From positions 17,984,047 through 18,048,046 of the forward strand of contig OY848918.1 of NCBI GenBank assembly GCA_963693285.1: a stretch of 64,000 bases of DNA, read 5' to 3'. A program made the position numbers and the translations under genes. The stretch comes from Xestospongia muta. Taxonomy: Eukaryota; Porifera; Demospongiae; Haplosclerida; Petrosiidae. A model generated the notes under the pieces. The model was not told the DNA's origin and made no database searches. It was given only the letters and a program-made list of their open reading frames with translations. This document shows positions 12,441 to 24,179 of the stretch, one piece after another (within the stretch, counting starts at the first letter, position 1; each line of letters starts with the position of its first letter).

Positions 12441-13484
12441 TTAACGAATGTACAATTCAATGATATCAATTGGTGTAGCTTCATTAGGATATCCTTCACT
12501 GCTACACATTCTTAGCTCAATATCATCAGTGGTCCAGTAATTGAAGGACTTTATAAACCATGGAATGTTTGGAGTTGTACAACAATCAGACTCCAAGTAT
12601 CCACATTGTTTGCCATCCCATAATGGATCGTCATAATGGAAGATGACATCATTATTCCAATTCCATTCACGAACACCAGACTCACAATAATAGTCATTAC
12701 CAACATATTTTGGTGTACTCTCAGAGCTGCCAGTATTACATGGACAGTCCTCCCAAACATTATCATTTTCATCTTGACCTGCAACAAATGTCCAAATGTG
12801 TCGACGAGGGTTACTACCATGAGTAATAGATATCCCATCAACATAGGGTCCTTCAAGTGAAAGAGTTCCACCATTGTTTTGATAGATGCCATCTACACCA
12901 TTATATTGATATCCTCTTACTCGCCCACATACTTGAGAATATTTGAGATCAAAAGTAGAAAAATAGGTTGAATCACAGCCATAACTTGATGGATGAGGTC
13001 TATCACAAAGACGGTAGCTAATGTTGGGAAAATCATAAGAGTTCAGACCTCTTGGACAGTTATTTGTACCAGAATCACTCATGTTAATGTACCCTACTCT
13101 TGTCCAGCCACCTTTACCATCACAATCATTGTTGTTCATATTACAATAGACTGTTGCTCTACTGCCATTCCTCAGTGTAATATTGTAGTAGCCTGAAGTA
13201 GTAGTGGGAAATGTTTGCAAGCTACTGCAAAAAAATCTTGAGCACATGTGAGATGAAAATGTAGGGCAAAGTATAAATGTACTGGTGTTTTGATTTGTCA
13301 CTTTAAATTTCTTGCCACTGTTACTTGGAACACAGCAGTATTGTTCATAGAGTGAAGGAGAATGTGATATACCAGCAGAGTTAGCCATGCAAACAGAGGA
13401 ACCCTCACTGATGTCAGATAAAAATATACTTACAAACAGTCCTAACTGCAGGAAAGCATGCAATATTAAGTCAATAGAAAACAA
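12441..13484 (-). CDS. Secreted fibrinogen-like (FReD/intelectin-related) protein
   Basis: Intact 347-residue reading frame on one exon. Residues about 1-25 are a hydrophobic signal peptide (LILHAFLQLGLFVSIFL), so the product should be secreted. The N-terminal 90 residues hold several cysteines (YCCV, HMCSRFFC). From about residue 95, SGYYNITLRNGSRATVYCNM followed by GKGGWTRVGYINMSD matches the start of fibrinogen-like domains (SG.Y.I....G....VYC.M...GGWT). Beyond this it follows an invertebrate family pattern: NISYRLCDRP, YSQVCGRVRGYQ, a glycine-rich stretch, IWTFVAGQ, and the ending DDIELRMCSSEG then PIDIIELYIR. Such domains usually bind carbohydrate or surface ligands, but I cannot see a specific ligand site. 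A poly(A) signal lies 12 bp after the stop. It has no intron or close gene neighbour. The frame is intact although surrounded by decayed DNA, so it is probably functional. Confidence 0.8.
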   Translation of the reverse strand: MFSIDLILHAFLQLGLFVSIFLSDISEGSSVCMANSAGISHSPSLYEQYCCVPSNSGKKFKVTNQNTSTFILCPTFSSHMCSRFFCSSLQTFPTTTSGYYNITLRNGSRATVYCNMNNNDCDGKGGWTRVGYINMSDSGTNNCPRGLNSYDFPNISYRLCDRPHPSSYGCDSTYFSTFDLKYSQVCGRVRGYQYNGVDGIYQNNGGTLSLEGPYVDGISITHGSNPRRHIWTFVAGQDENDNVWEDCPCNTGSSESTPKYVGNDYYCESGVREWNWNNDVIFHYDDPLWDGKQCGYLESDCCTTPNIPWFIKSFNYWTTDDIELRMCSSEGYPNEATPIDIIELYIR

Positions 13485-13954
13485 GTCAAAAGTTTAACTT
13501 AGTTTAATCTGACGATACTAGACACTACAATCTTAAAGTGCTATATTTTTTAAAGAAGAGTATATTATACATGTGCATATATACACAAACAACATTGTTT
13601 ATTTATCTAACACAATTTCAATTTATGTCTATTACGACTTGTTGACAATTCTAATTTAGTTCCAATTGTACATTAAATCTCGAATCACATATTAACCTCA
13701 TTATACATACATTATCAATATTAGTCATGGTGTTGCTATAACAGTAGATAAAATGATACTTTCTGTATATGACATCATTCTATGTATGTTTCTGTGTATG
13801 ACATTGTTAATTTTAATATTTTATAAACTAGTCACATGACTATTTGTATACTTGTAGTGTTCTAGGTTGAGAAGGAAGAAATGAAAATAAAAGCAATTTT
13901 ACTTTCGTAATAAATTCCTTTTTTCAAAAGGTAAATATGGTAAGGATGTGATCA
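13485..13954. other. Upstream of the fibrinogen-like gene; no gene recognised
   Basis: AT-rich sequence that should contain the promoter of the minus-strand fibrinogen-like gene. I cannot point to a specific promoter element. Confidence 0.35.
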
Positions 13955-14080
13955 TAGTTATATTGAAGACTGCTTAACTGATTTGTGTGCTTTCTGCCCT
14001 ATTCCTGAAAAATATGAATTTGAACACGTTCTTCAAACTTTTACTGAAGATATTAATACTCTGTCCAGAGTAAATAGTGC

Positions 14081-14123
<43 letters not shown>

Positions 14124-14335
14124 AAATATTGCACTCCTTGCTATAATTGTTTTGTTTTAGGATGGCATTTTGGTCACAAAAAGACGTGTGACAAGAAGAT
14201 CTCATGGTACAGTTATATTCATTTCAGTTGATACAGCACAGGCACATTGGTCAGGTGGTTTCAAAGTTGGTATGGGTCTTCCTTTAGGGAAATGCAGAGA
14301 CTACCTGGCATCTGATATAGATATTTAGTCGAAAA
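13955..14335 (+). pseudogene. Second relic of the 'MHDILEG' transposon protein family
   Basis: At about 13961-14083 a frame reads HSYIEDCLTDLCAFCPIPEK then EFEHVLQTFTEDINTL, ending in a stop. After a GA microsatellite and a likely TTTTAG acceptor (14155-14160), a second block reads GILVTKRRVTRRSHGTVIFI then SVDTAQAHWSGGFKVG and CRDYLASD. In this family, 'F.EDL..LE..GI.V......G....GD..A.H..GGFK......CR.CLA' directly precedes the segment retained at 2645 (GGFK...CRHCLATDSD), so the two relics overlap at that point. Only a fragment remains. Confidence 0.5.
14086..14121. repeat. (GA)n microsatellite
   Basis: 18 consecutive GA dinucleotides. Confidence 0.95.
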
Positions 14336-16149
14336 TGAGTACATGGTGTTTGGTTATGCTGTAATAATGACTTAGAATTTAATTTCATTAAATTTAAAGA
14401 AGACTTTCAATTTCATTATTATACTGCATACAATTACCACTTGTAAGTGTCCTATGGCAAAAGATATACATATACATGATCATCTACCCAAGCCCTCTTA
14501 TCTTTCACACCAATGTTCTACTAAATTATTCACTTCCTTTGATTACTTACCCAGTAAGTAACTCATTGTACAAGAATTAGGAGTACATTTACATGTTTAT
14601 CAAATGTCTCATTCTCCTTCTTATTTTCTTGTAATGCTATCTTCATGTTGTAATAAATACACACTTTGTTCTCATATTTATATTGGTGATGGACAACTGT
14701 ACATTACTGTTCTAAGTAATATTAATATTTATCGCATTTATATTCTTTATTTAAAAAATATTAATTCCTGTTCAATTATTGTTTTTATATGCCTTACAGT
14801 TGATACTTTGTGAGAGATTTGTACTAAACAAACATCATTTTCAATAAATAATCATCAATGAAAGTCATTTATGATCTTAGGTGCACGATTTCAATGACAT
14901 AACTCTTTCAAGTTATGACAGTGTCATGTAAAAACAAAACATGCAAACTGATATTTATAGGATGAGACAATATTTTATGCTAACTTAAAACAATGTGCTT
15001 GTTATAGCATATAAAAATCAACATAACAAATTATTATTAAAATAGTTTGTTATATTAACATATTATATTAATATAAAATGAAGTAGAATAGCAATCTCTA
15101 TTTAACATTAAATGTTAACTCAGCAATGATTCTTTTGTTATAAAATCTATAGGTCACTGTAACACATTCATGTTATAATAATAGTTTGCTGCTTTAACAA
15201 TGCACTAATAGGGAATATCACAAGAAGTTGAGTTCAATAATTATCCACATTGCTGCCAAATGTTCCAAGTTGACTGCCAACAAATCTATGCCACAGATAG
15301 AAAAAGAATTTGAATTAAACAAATCTATTTATCATTCATCTACTTGCTAATAATAAGACATATGTCAATTGTTTAATGTCACACCCACTTCTTTCTCTAC
15401 ATGTCACAATTTTACAACTCCCTATTAGTGTACATCAGTTTATTGATAATCATTATATTACACTCATTACTATTGTATAATTACATGTACTTATTTTAAT
15501 ATGAAAGAACCTCTTGTTGTTATCACTAACAATGGTACTAATTTCATTTAAAGACAATCTATAACTTTTGTAAATAGTTATTGCAATATACTTTATAATA
15601 TAAAGGTCACTATTTTGTTACAGGTTATCATAAACTTGTTCCAAAGGCTTGTCTAAAACAAAGAAGCAATCATGTACTTTCTCAATTGAAAGGATTGTTT
15701 ATGTGGTATTAATAATGCTAGTGTATAAGGATCGTAATTTACTCTATTTTCAACTAGTTTACACAGTCTGTATGCCATGTTAACAAATTTGATAACCACT
15801 TTACACTCAATTTTACCATTAGGTTTATAAACTCATGTACTATATATGTACTAAGTAAACAGGGCTTCTGATTGTTTACAAATCCCATTACACAATTCTA
15901 TATGTATCTACATTAGTCTAGTACTTATACTAATAATGTCATTGAACTAACTACAACAAGTGATATCTAGTCTTGGGATAATGACAATAGATACTTTAAT
16001 TCATCTCACTACCAACTCAAAAACCTTCACGTTGTCATAGCTACAAAACATAACAACACAGCTATATCATCAACTGTTATATTCTCCTTGAGATGATCTA
16101 ACTCTCTTTATCAGGACAAGCTATTTTTTTAATTAAAACACAAAAGACA
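14336..16149. other. No gene recognised
   Basis: AT-rich DNA. A 69-codon frame at 14604-14813 has low complexity and no recognised motif. Isolated peptide-like stretches around 15600-15710 could be retroelement debris, but I cannot assign them. Confidence 0.4.
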
Positions 16150-17420
16150 CTCAATAGCAAAGCTAATATAAAGAGCATCAAAAACAATAGAATAAAATAA
16201 AATAGGAGGTGAAGGATTTATGATAAGTGATGATATTAACAGGTGAATGAATGATAAATATGAACAATATGTATGCTATATTCCTGATAATTCTAAAGTA
16301 AATAAGAAATATTTTGCTTGAACTGCAGAGTTGAGATCTTTGAATGATGAGGGAAGGAAATTCCACAGGGAGAAAGCACTGGTAAGGAAGAAGTTGAGGA
16401 TAGTAGAAGATCTGGAGAAGGGCAGATTCAGGTTTAAATGGTGGGAACAACATAAATTGTAAGAGGACTGGTTTTGAAATGAAAAACAGCCAGCAGGAAT
16501 GTAGAGCTTACTAAAGATGAACTTGTATAAAAGGACAAGTTGGATGTTGTTCTACAGGAGGATAGAGAAGGAAGATTTGAAGAGTTTTAGAAGTAGAGGA
16601 TAATCAGAGGTCTAATTTTGACTGCAGTGTTTTAGGGCAAAATGTTAATTTTTTTCAATTTGTTGATGCTAGAAATGGAATATGGATCCAAACAAAGGAG
16701 CTGTACATAAGGATGGGGAGGATTAATGTCAAATACAATTTATTATGAACAGAAGAATTATAGTAAAATTGACGATAGTTGTAGTCCAGCATTTAGAACA
16801 GGTTTCATTGATGTAAGTAGATCAGGAGAGGTTAGAGGTTAGAGTAATACCTAGGTACTTAAATGAAGAGACTAATTCAAGAGGTGATCCATCAAGAAAG
16901 AGAAAAGGAAGAGTAGTAAAGGATGTAGGAGACTTCCTGGAAATGAACATGTATTTGGTCTTTGAGTGATTATAATAGTTAGGTGTTTAGATTTGACCCA
17001 GGAAGAGAGAATATTAATGTTAGATTGAGCAAGTGAAAAGTTATAGGATGATTTGAAGGGACACGATAGAAGGATGTCATCAGCATATAGGATGATGGAT
17101 GAACTTGAGGAGAAAGGTAACTGGAATATGTCATTCACATACAAAATGAAGAGAAGTGGTAAAAGATTCGAGCCTTAAGGAATACCAGATAAGATGGTAG
17201 ACTTAGAAGAGGAACAACCATCAACAACAACCTGCTGAGATTGAAGTGTGAGATAGCTTTGAAGCCAAACCATAAGGTATGAAAAATGTCAAGTGAAAAA
17301 GTACATCAAGAAAGGGTTGATGTGGAACTGAGTCAAATGCTTTAGTTAGATCAAAAAAGGTTGCATAGATAGAGTACCCTTTATCCAAATGACATTCTAA
17401 GGTTTCTGGGATTTTATTTC
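16150..17420 (-). mobile_element. Truncated CR1/L2/jockey-like non-LTR retrotransposon, 3' half of ORF2
   Basis: Read on the minus strand from 17420 to 16150. Reverse transcriptase motifs occur in order: FFDLTKAFDSVPHQ (motif A aspartate, near 17340), SGIP-stop-GSNLLPLLFILYVND (the usual SGVPQG with the glutamine codon changed to a stop, near 17150-17190), and IILYADDILL (catalytic YADD, near 17090). The thumb follows: LVSSFKYLGITLTSNLSW (16810-16870). The element ends with the C-terminal signature LCCSHHLNLNLPFSRSSTI then FFLTSALSLWNFLPSSF (16340-16450), typical of CR1/L2/jockey elements. At least one frameshift lies between motif A and SGIP, and there are stops in the connecting region. The 5' part (endonuclease) is missing, as is usual for 5'-truncated LINE copies. 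The clade is not resolved. Confidence 0.8.
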
Positions 17421-19215
17421 ATAGTAGACCACAAGACTGAAGTTATGGATGATTTCTTAGTCATCAAGGACATCAATCAATCTTATGATTCCATTATGAA
17501 CACTGGTCATTATAATATATGGTACATATAATACATTTACTTTGTTTTATTACTATATCATTTCATGAACATGTAAATATATAAATGTATTGTAAGTACA
17601 TGTAGGTTCTTATGTATTTTAAAAAGTCCAGTTTATCATAACTTAGGTATGTATTGATCACAAAATGAACAAGTTATTACACATAATGTCACATTGAGTA
17701 CTTCATTATGTTGTGACTTGTATCTTGAGTACTGGACCTAATAGATAAAAGGATAGATAAAAGTGTTAACAACATAAAATGGACAGAAAGACGAATTAAA
17801 GAATTATGGATTGATTATAAAAATGTAACAACAAATATAAAAATGGTATTTTACATGCAAACAAATTTCAAACAAGTACTTGCATACAAATTGTTACTAT
17901 GCAGCCATCTTGAATAGGAAGTTATTCAAATTCAGTAGGTAACAAGCTCAATTATTGAACTTTATGATTACATTGTTTTACTGGAAATGATAAATACAAA
18001 ATAAACAATAAATCTATAGAAGTGTTTGTTCAAAATTTGTTTACATATTAGGTACCATTTTTGTATTTATGGTCACAAATATACATATAGTAACAAGTAC
18101 TAATATACACATAGATAGATGAAGTAGATAAAAGGATTACAATACCTTTATAAATTGTATATATCTTAAAAGAACTACTACTTTCTTAGTATCAGTAGTA
18201 TCACTAGTGCATTATACCTTCCTGTAGAATAAAACACTCATAATGAATTGATGATAAAGAGAATAATGTAACAGTTAAGGTGGGTACACAAAAATACACT
18301 TGTATATGCACCAAGTTGCATTCTTGGCATCGTGTCATGTAGCATAGTGTAGTGCCAATATTGTTCATATAAACAAGCAGACTCATGTCAAGTAAAAACC
18401 CGCCTCATTATTATAAGTCAATTAGTGCAAAATAGAGACTGAAGTGTTGCTGCTTGCTTTGCTTTACAGATAATGAAGAAGGCAATAGAAATAAAGAACA
18501 AGGTGGGTGTGTCCTATATTTATTCAATGTCTCCAACAAGGAGAGTTTCAGTTTCAGTTACCTGGTTAGCCACTTATTTTTATGTGATTTCTCTTGATCT
18601 TGGATCCTTGTAGCTTTGGCTAGATACTTGTTACAAGCAATGAAAACAACAAACAGCCTCAATAAGTTTCTCGTCTGCCATAAAACACATTGGTATGTGT
18701 GAACACATGTTAATTGAAATCTGATTGACTTGAATGCACTGCTAGGAACAACAAGATAGAAATCAATTCTATCCTTACATTGTGACACATCACATTCATG
18801 TGTTGTGCATGTACTGTGTTCATAAGTTGATGGACATACACAATGTGATGTGATGCAAGGCTTTGCATTGTTAGGGATATGTAGATAGTGTAATCAAACT
18901 TGATAGCTTGTTAATCAATTTCAATAACATTCATTAGTTGACAATGTAGGTAATTGTAATGATGTTAACAATTCCTCAAAATTAAAGTAATCAAGTGTTA
19001 GCTCCTTGTCAGTACTAGCTGTATGATCTTTGTGTACATCAATGTAAAATTTGATATCAAACCTATTATGATTGTGATATTTGCAAAAAGTGAAAACTAA
19101 AAACTATAAAACAATATATTGCACTTTCTATTCAGAGGTCTATGATATATTTTAGTATGATTTGTCATTGATACCATATTTGATAGAGTTATGAGTCAAT
19201 CAATAATATTATAAT
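17421..19215. other. No gene recognised
   Basis: AT-rich, no supported coding features. A small inverted repeat (CACATCACATT ... AATGTGATGTG) lies around 18786-18856. Confidence 0.45.
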
Positions 19216-19415
19216 NNNNNNNNNNNNNNNNNNNNNNNNNNNNNNNNNNNNNNNNNNNNNNNNNNNNNNNNNNNNNNNNNNNNNNNNNNNNNNNNNNNNN
19301 NNNNNNNNNNNNNNNNNNNNNNNNNNNNNNNNNNNNNNNNNNNNNNNNNNNNNNNNNNNNNNNNNNNNNNNNNNNNNNNNNNNNNNNNNNNNNNNNNNNN
19401 NNNNNNNNNNNNNNN
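19216..19415. other. Assembly gap (200 N)
   Basis: Exactly 200 N, probably a sized or fixed-length scaffold gap. Frames reported across it are artefacts. Confidence 0.98.
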
Positions 19416-19541
19416 CTACTGAAATATATGAAGATTTGCACCATGTGAAATTTCCTGCTATACAGTATACTGATGTTAAATTGTATATATTGTAGGTCTG
19501 CATTCACTGTACATATTTAAGATAATACTATACATAGTCAC

Positions 19542-19859
19542 CAGGGGTTCATACAGAGAGGGAAGCCCTGGAATATCCCCCCAAGGATGCTTTCGCCCCC
19601 AAGAATTTCTATATATATTTATTATTTATAATTATTTAAGTCAAAGTTCAATATGCCTATAAAGTCAATATTTTTTAATGGAGGTCCTTCTATTGTAACC
19701 TTCATTAAATGTTCAAGATTTAAGTCAGCTAGCTGACTACGTAGATGTGTTTTTATTAGTTTAATAAAACATGCATATATAGTACAATACAGCATGGGAC
19801 ATAGGAGGAGCATTGACCGAATTTTCCCTCCCAAAGTTCAAATCCTGTATGAACTCCTG
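19542..19859. mobile_element. Short terminal-inverted-repeat element (MITE, possibly hAT-like)
   Basis: The ends CAGGGGTTCATACAG (19542) and CTGTATGAACTCCTG (to 19859) are 15-bp inverted repeats with one mismatch. Both are flanked by the 5-mer GTCAC (19537-19541 and 19860-19864), which may be a target-site duplication. The body is 318 bp, includes C/G-rich subterminal runs unlike the AT-rich surroundings, and encodes nothing convincing. If AGTCAC/GTCACT is part of the inverted repeat instead, the termini shift by 6 bp. Confidence 0.6.
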
Positions 19860-20619
19860 GTCACTATAAGTATATGTGTTGTTCTAATTATAGATATTTA
19901 TAGTTGTAAAAATCCAAAGACTATTTTGACAATACTACTCTAACTGTAAGGAAATATATTTACTACGTCTGGAGAGTGAATAGAAGCTATGAGGTTATAG
20001 TTATCAATCAATTGTACCCAATACTATGTAGGGATTTGAATTTCTGCAGGTTATCTGTTACGCTACTAAAGTCTTACATCATTAGATGAATGTGAAATGG
20101 ACATATTATTATAGTATAATATGTAATATGTGGTCAAAAGCAATCTTAGGATACTCATACACACTTTACATATTTGGTGGAAAAACTGTGTTTCATTGAC
20201 AATGATAAATAACTATTATTACTTGTACTTCATAAGAAATATTCCAATGTAAAATGTCATTATCCATTACTTGTCACATGACATCAAGTGATTATCATGT
20301 GACAGTCAATAGAGAATATATCTCAGATATGACATGTGTATAATATATAATGTCATAAAGAACAAGTAGATAATACTGGACTTTGAATATTATAACATTA
20401 TCACATGGCATATGATACCATATGACAGTCCTGTGAAAATCATATCATACAACACAGGAATGATAACATGACAATCATTTAAATGTCATCAATTAACTTG
20501 TACTTACTTGTTTGTACTAAAGATTGAAGTAGAGTGTCATCAATATTGTCTCACGTGATTACACTGAGTGGACCAAACATAAACTAACAGTGCATTACAT
20601 GATAGTAGAACCTAAAAAA
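19860..20619. other. No gene recognised; several short hairpins
   Basis: AT-rich. Repeated ATGTGACAG/CATATGACAG phrases around 20265-20475 form small hairpins. No coding feature. Confidence 0.4.
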
Positions 20620-20905
20620 TGGATAAGCGTGAATGGAATGTGATAGTGATGACATCCAGACCTTACTTCAAGGATTTTGATAATCCCAAGATGCAACCAT
20701 CTCTAATCAGTATGTTATGTTAAATGATGCTTGATTTTCATTTTAGTGTCTGTGTCTGATTTGGTACTTGCAAGCAGAGAAGTGTTGTTATCTTTGTAAT
20801 TGCGATTTTGTCTATAAAATTGTACTAACTGCTCTATCATTCTTTGCAGCTGTTTTTGCATTAGAACAATCCAAACTCTGTATACTTAAAGAAGCACAAT
20901 TATAA
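20620..20905 (+). CDS. Tentative two-exon small gene (49 aa), unknown function
   Basis: Exon 1 (20620-20709) begins ATG and reads MDKREWNVIVMTSRPYFKDF then DNPKMQPSLI, ending at a GTATGT donor in phase 1. Exon 2 (20850-20905) follows a pyrimidine-rich TCTTTGCAG acceptor, completes the codon and reads VFALEQSKLCILKEAQL before TAA. An AATAAA signal starts 3 bp after the stop (20908-20913). Start, donor, acceptor, stop and poly(A) signal all fit, but the peptide is short and I recognise no family. It could instead be the 3' end of a larger transcript or a chance pattern. Confidence 0.3.
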
Positions 20906-20913
20906 TCAATAAA

Positions 20914-22863
20914 AGGTTATATTAGAAAACAACAGCTTACATAGCTCAGTATAGTTGACCCCTGTACCTACAAAAACAAAAACAAATATGAACAAAATAA
21001 TAAACTGCTAACCATAGATTGATATGACACAGAAGATCAAAGATGCATCTGATTCATCCTAATTTGATAATTATATAAAATGGTTGGCTTACAATTAAAC
21101 TTAACAATTCTGGTGACTGAAATAAATTTCAAAATTGATACAAATATGTGGTGGACAGAAAATGACTTTTGAGCTAAGGTTGTCATTGGAAACAGTTATT
21201 GTGATTGATACTGGGAACCATAAGAATTGAAAAATGATTGTGATCTAGAAAGTGGTAAAGTAATTGTTTGCTTCATATTTGCAGCAGCATAATCTAATGC
21301 TTCTACTTCACTTCCAAAATGTGATAAACTGGATCAGTTAACAAGGACTGAAGAATGACCACTGATTCCATTTTAATATTTTAGCACGTCCTTGTTAAAA
21401 GGAGCTGTAGGATTTTCATAAACTTGATAAAACATAGTACAATTGTGTAGTATTTACAATTTTTTAAACCTTTTTAACACAGAACATTGTTCTTTCTTAA
21501 GAATAATTTGTTTTGAAAGGCTCTTGGCATTCTTTCTTTTCTCATCCATATATAGTTCATCTACGTATAACATGTTGCACACATTTATTTGTGTTTATGG
21601 CTATAATTACTATGTAAATAAAATAGTTTCACTAACAAAACACCTATGCTTCATTGGTCTAATATCAGTTTATACAACAGTTATTAATAGAAGTAATTAA
21701 CAGATATTGCAATGCTTTGAAGTGGAAAGTCACTTTACATATGGATTTATGTATATAATTATGTTCAGAAAAACATTTGTCTTTTCTTCAATAATTCTGA
21801 CCTGATCAGATACATCATCAGAAGTATAACAAGAAGCAGACACTTTCATTCCAACATCAACTTCTTTAAATTATTAAAGGACACCTCATCCATTTATAAC
21901 AGCTCCTCCCATAGAAGGGAATGCACAGTTGTAGTGTCCTAAAAATGAATGAAATAAATTCTGGTATTCATGTAAATGACAGAAACATAAACAATATTTA
22001 CAAAGCTTTATACTCCACTACTGAGGTGCTAGAAGTCAACCACAGAGTGAATTTGATTTCACCTTACAAACTCACTGTATCAGTACAATACTTGATAATA
22101 TCAATACTTACAGAGTGCAAACAATTATAACCTTAGTCTCGAACAAACACAAAACTTACAGGCAATCCTTTTCGTATCTTTGTTGATGATTGCAACATGT
22201 CTACCTCTTCTCCCTTCTCCAATGACACACGGCATTTTCCACAAATATATATAATATTATATATATAATATATACACGCCACGTGCTTTTAAGTGCAAAG
22301 TTTATTAATTGCGTATGTATTGGGGTGACGGAAGATTCGTTCGATTCAGGTGAATCTGGTCCTCTCATAGAAGATTCCATTGAATCTGAAATAGACCTAC
22401 TATTGAGAGATTCATCATAGTTTTTAGCAACATGAAGTCAGTATGCAAGTGAATGTGATGCAGAGATCGATCTTACAGCTGCAAGTGAATTGATGACAAT
22501 AATGATAAACTTGATTATTACAGCGACTCAAGCAACACCTTCGTATATGAAATGGATTCAGTTGACACTGACAGTGTATTCCACGTTGATGTAGAGCAAG
22601 ATTTTGATGATGCAGAAATTGGAGATAAAACGTGTTATCTTACATCTTTTTTATGAAAAATTTGAAATTCTTTGACGGAAGGTATGTTAGCACTTCTACA
22701 GTAGTATGTACACGTTCACTATTGTAAAGTGATGCCATGGTTACAATCTTATATAGGTATCATTTATTTACAATTTTGTTATATGATCTCCTGAAATTAA
22801 TTCACAGCTTGCTGCCAAAACCTAATTTCTATTTGAAGTCAGATTTTACATTAAGGAGCTTTT
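20914..22863. other. No gene recognised
   Basis: AT-rich. A plus-strand stretch at 22320-22640 is rich in Asp/Glu/Ser codons (for example EDSFDSGESGPLIEDSIESE) and might be the acidic N-terminal part of a transposon protein, but stops interrupt it. Frames at 21443-21700 and 21921-22130 show no known motif. Confidence 0.35.
22245..22274. repeat. TA-rich palindromic microsatellite
   Basis: About 30 bp of TA repeats with symmetric AATATT/AATATA interruptions. Confidence 0.8.
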
Positions 22864-22958
22864 GGGAAGAGATGTCCTCGTATTGAAGTAAAAAGACACT
22901 GCAACTGTGCTATCTGTCCAATGTCAATTGAAGATCATGAATTGTTATGTCGTGGATG
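22864..22958 (+). other. Possible zinc-binding exon remnant (C-x-C-x2-C ... E-x2-C)
   Basis: One frame reads GKRCPRIEVKRHCNCAICPM then SIEDHELLCRG before a stop. The spacing C-N-C-A-I-C-x-M...E-L-L-C resembles the cysteine cluster of the P2X7 intracellular-type domain found in transposon-linked and immune-related invertebrate proteins. This is a motif-level resemblance only. The next block (about 23055-23105, KAFVELLFSLHQK) may belong to the same relic. Confidence 0.25.
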
Positions 22959-23921
22959 AAAATGAAACAACTTTGTGCAACATTAATATAGTTAAGTATA
23001 CTTCTAAACTAATGCATATCATTTTGTTCATGTTATTATAACCTTTATTTCAGACAAAGGCGTTTGTAGAATTGCTCTTTTCACTTCATCAAAAAGTGGT
23101 ATATGGCATTGTATTAGGTAACAAATGAGTTAGCTTCAACATTAAGGTAAAAATTATATTTGTTATACCTTAGAAAATGTCATGGAACAAGAAATATGTG
23201 GAACAGGTGAGTTATTGTATTTTTAAAACCTTTTTTATTCAACAATACATATTCATTGTCAACATTCAGCTTTGTAGCATCACAGTCATTATCTCTTCTA
23301 AGAATTGTTTGGTATCTGATAAGTCTGAAAGAAAGTTAAAAAATGTACAATAAGGTAGGGTTTTAAGCTTTAAAATTTACAATTATGTTTATATCATTTT
23401 CAGGGATAAAAGAATATTTCAATATTCATCAAGAATGTGGTGAATTGGAATAGGACTCCATTTCAATGATACTGTTAACTTAGATGTAGGTGTTACCTCT
23501 GGTAGTAAAAATATTTAGTTCTAACACATAACAATTTTTTCAATACTTTTTCATTCATCTGAATACATACCATTTAGAGACCACTAACTATACCATATAA
23601 TACAAAAAACCTATAATGAACTGCAAAGACAAATTTACAATAATTTACTTTTTCTGGATTAATGAACCAGAATCAGCTCATTACAAAGTCATTGCAGTTG
23701 TTAAAAATTAGTAATTACTATCTTTTTTACTTAAATAAAGGAATTTGTCAATGATCATCTAATTTAATATGAACAACCTATCATTTATTCCTGTAGAATG
23801 GATTAAGCAGAAATGCATCTATATAGTACTAAGTTATTTCATCTGGTTATAAAACTAAATTTCTCAGATGACTTTTTATTATTCCTATCTATGAAAAGTT
23901 TCATTCCACTGACATAGTTGA

Positions 23922-23930
23922 AATAAGAAT
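23922..23930. repeat. 9-bp target-site duplication (left) of outer MULE
   Basis: AATAAGAAT immediately before the left terminus, identical to 29958-29966. Nine base pairs is typical for Mutator-like elements. Confidence 0.85.
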
Positions 23931-23972
23931 GGTAGTGTTTAGTGAACCGACATTCGGTTCATTTAAAGGTTG

Positions 23973-23982
23973 ATTATTGAAC
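23973..23982. repeat. 10-bp target-site duplication (left) of inner MULE
   Basis: ATTATTGAAC immediately precedes the inner element and recurs at 27697-27706 just after it. Confidence 0.85.
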
Positions 23983-24179
23983 GGGAGTCAATTTTTTCAC
24001 CCAATTCGATGTGGTGACGTCACCAGTACACGTGGTTTGTGGTGTGGGTGTTGTCAACTCGCGGGTGCGGGTGTCGTGGATAAAATTCCTGGGAAACTTA
24101 AATAGAGTGCGAGTCCAACTCCAAGCCTATATAGGCAGTTGATCATGGCTTTCAAATCTGTGCACAATATTATAAAGGC

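Noticed and set aside
12551..12892. 113-aa minus-strand and overlapping plus-strand frames
   Set aside because: Alternative frames of the fibrinogen-like gene without recognisable features.
19189..19507. Two open frames of about 100 codons on the minus strand
   Set aside because: They run through the 200-N gap, so almost all residues are unknown.
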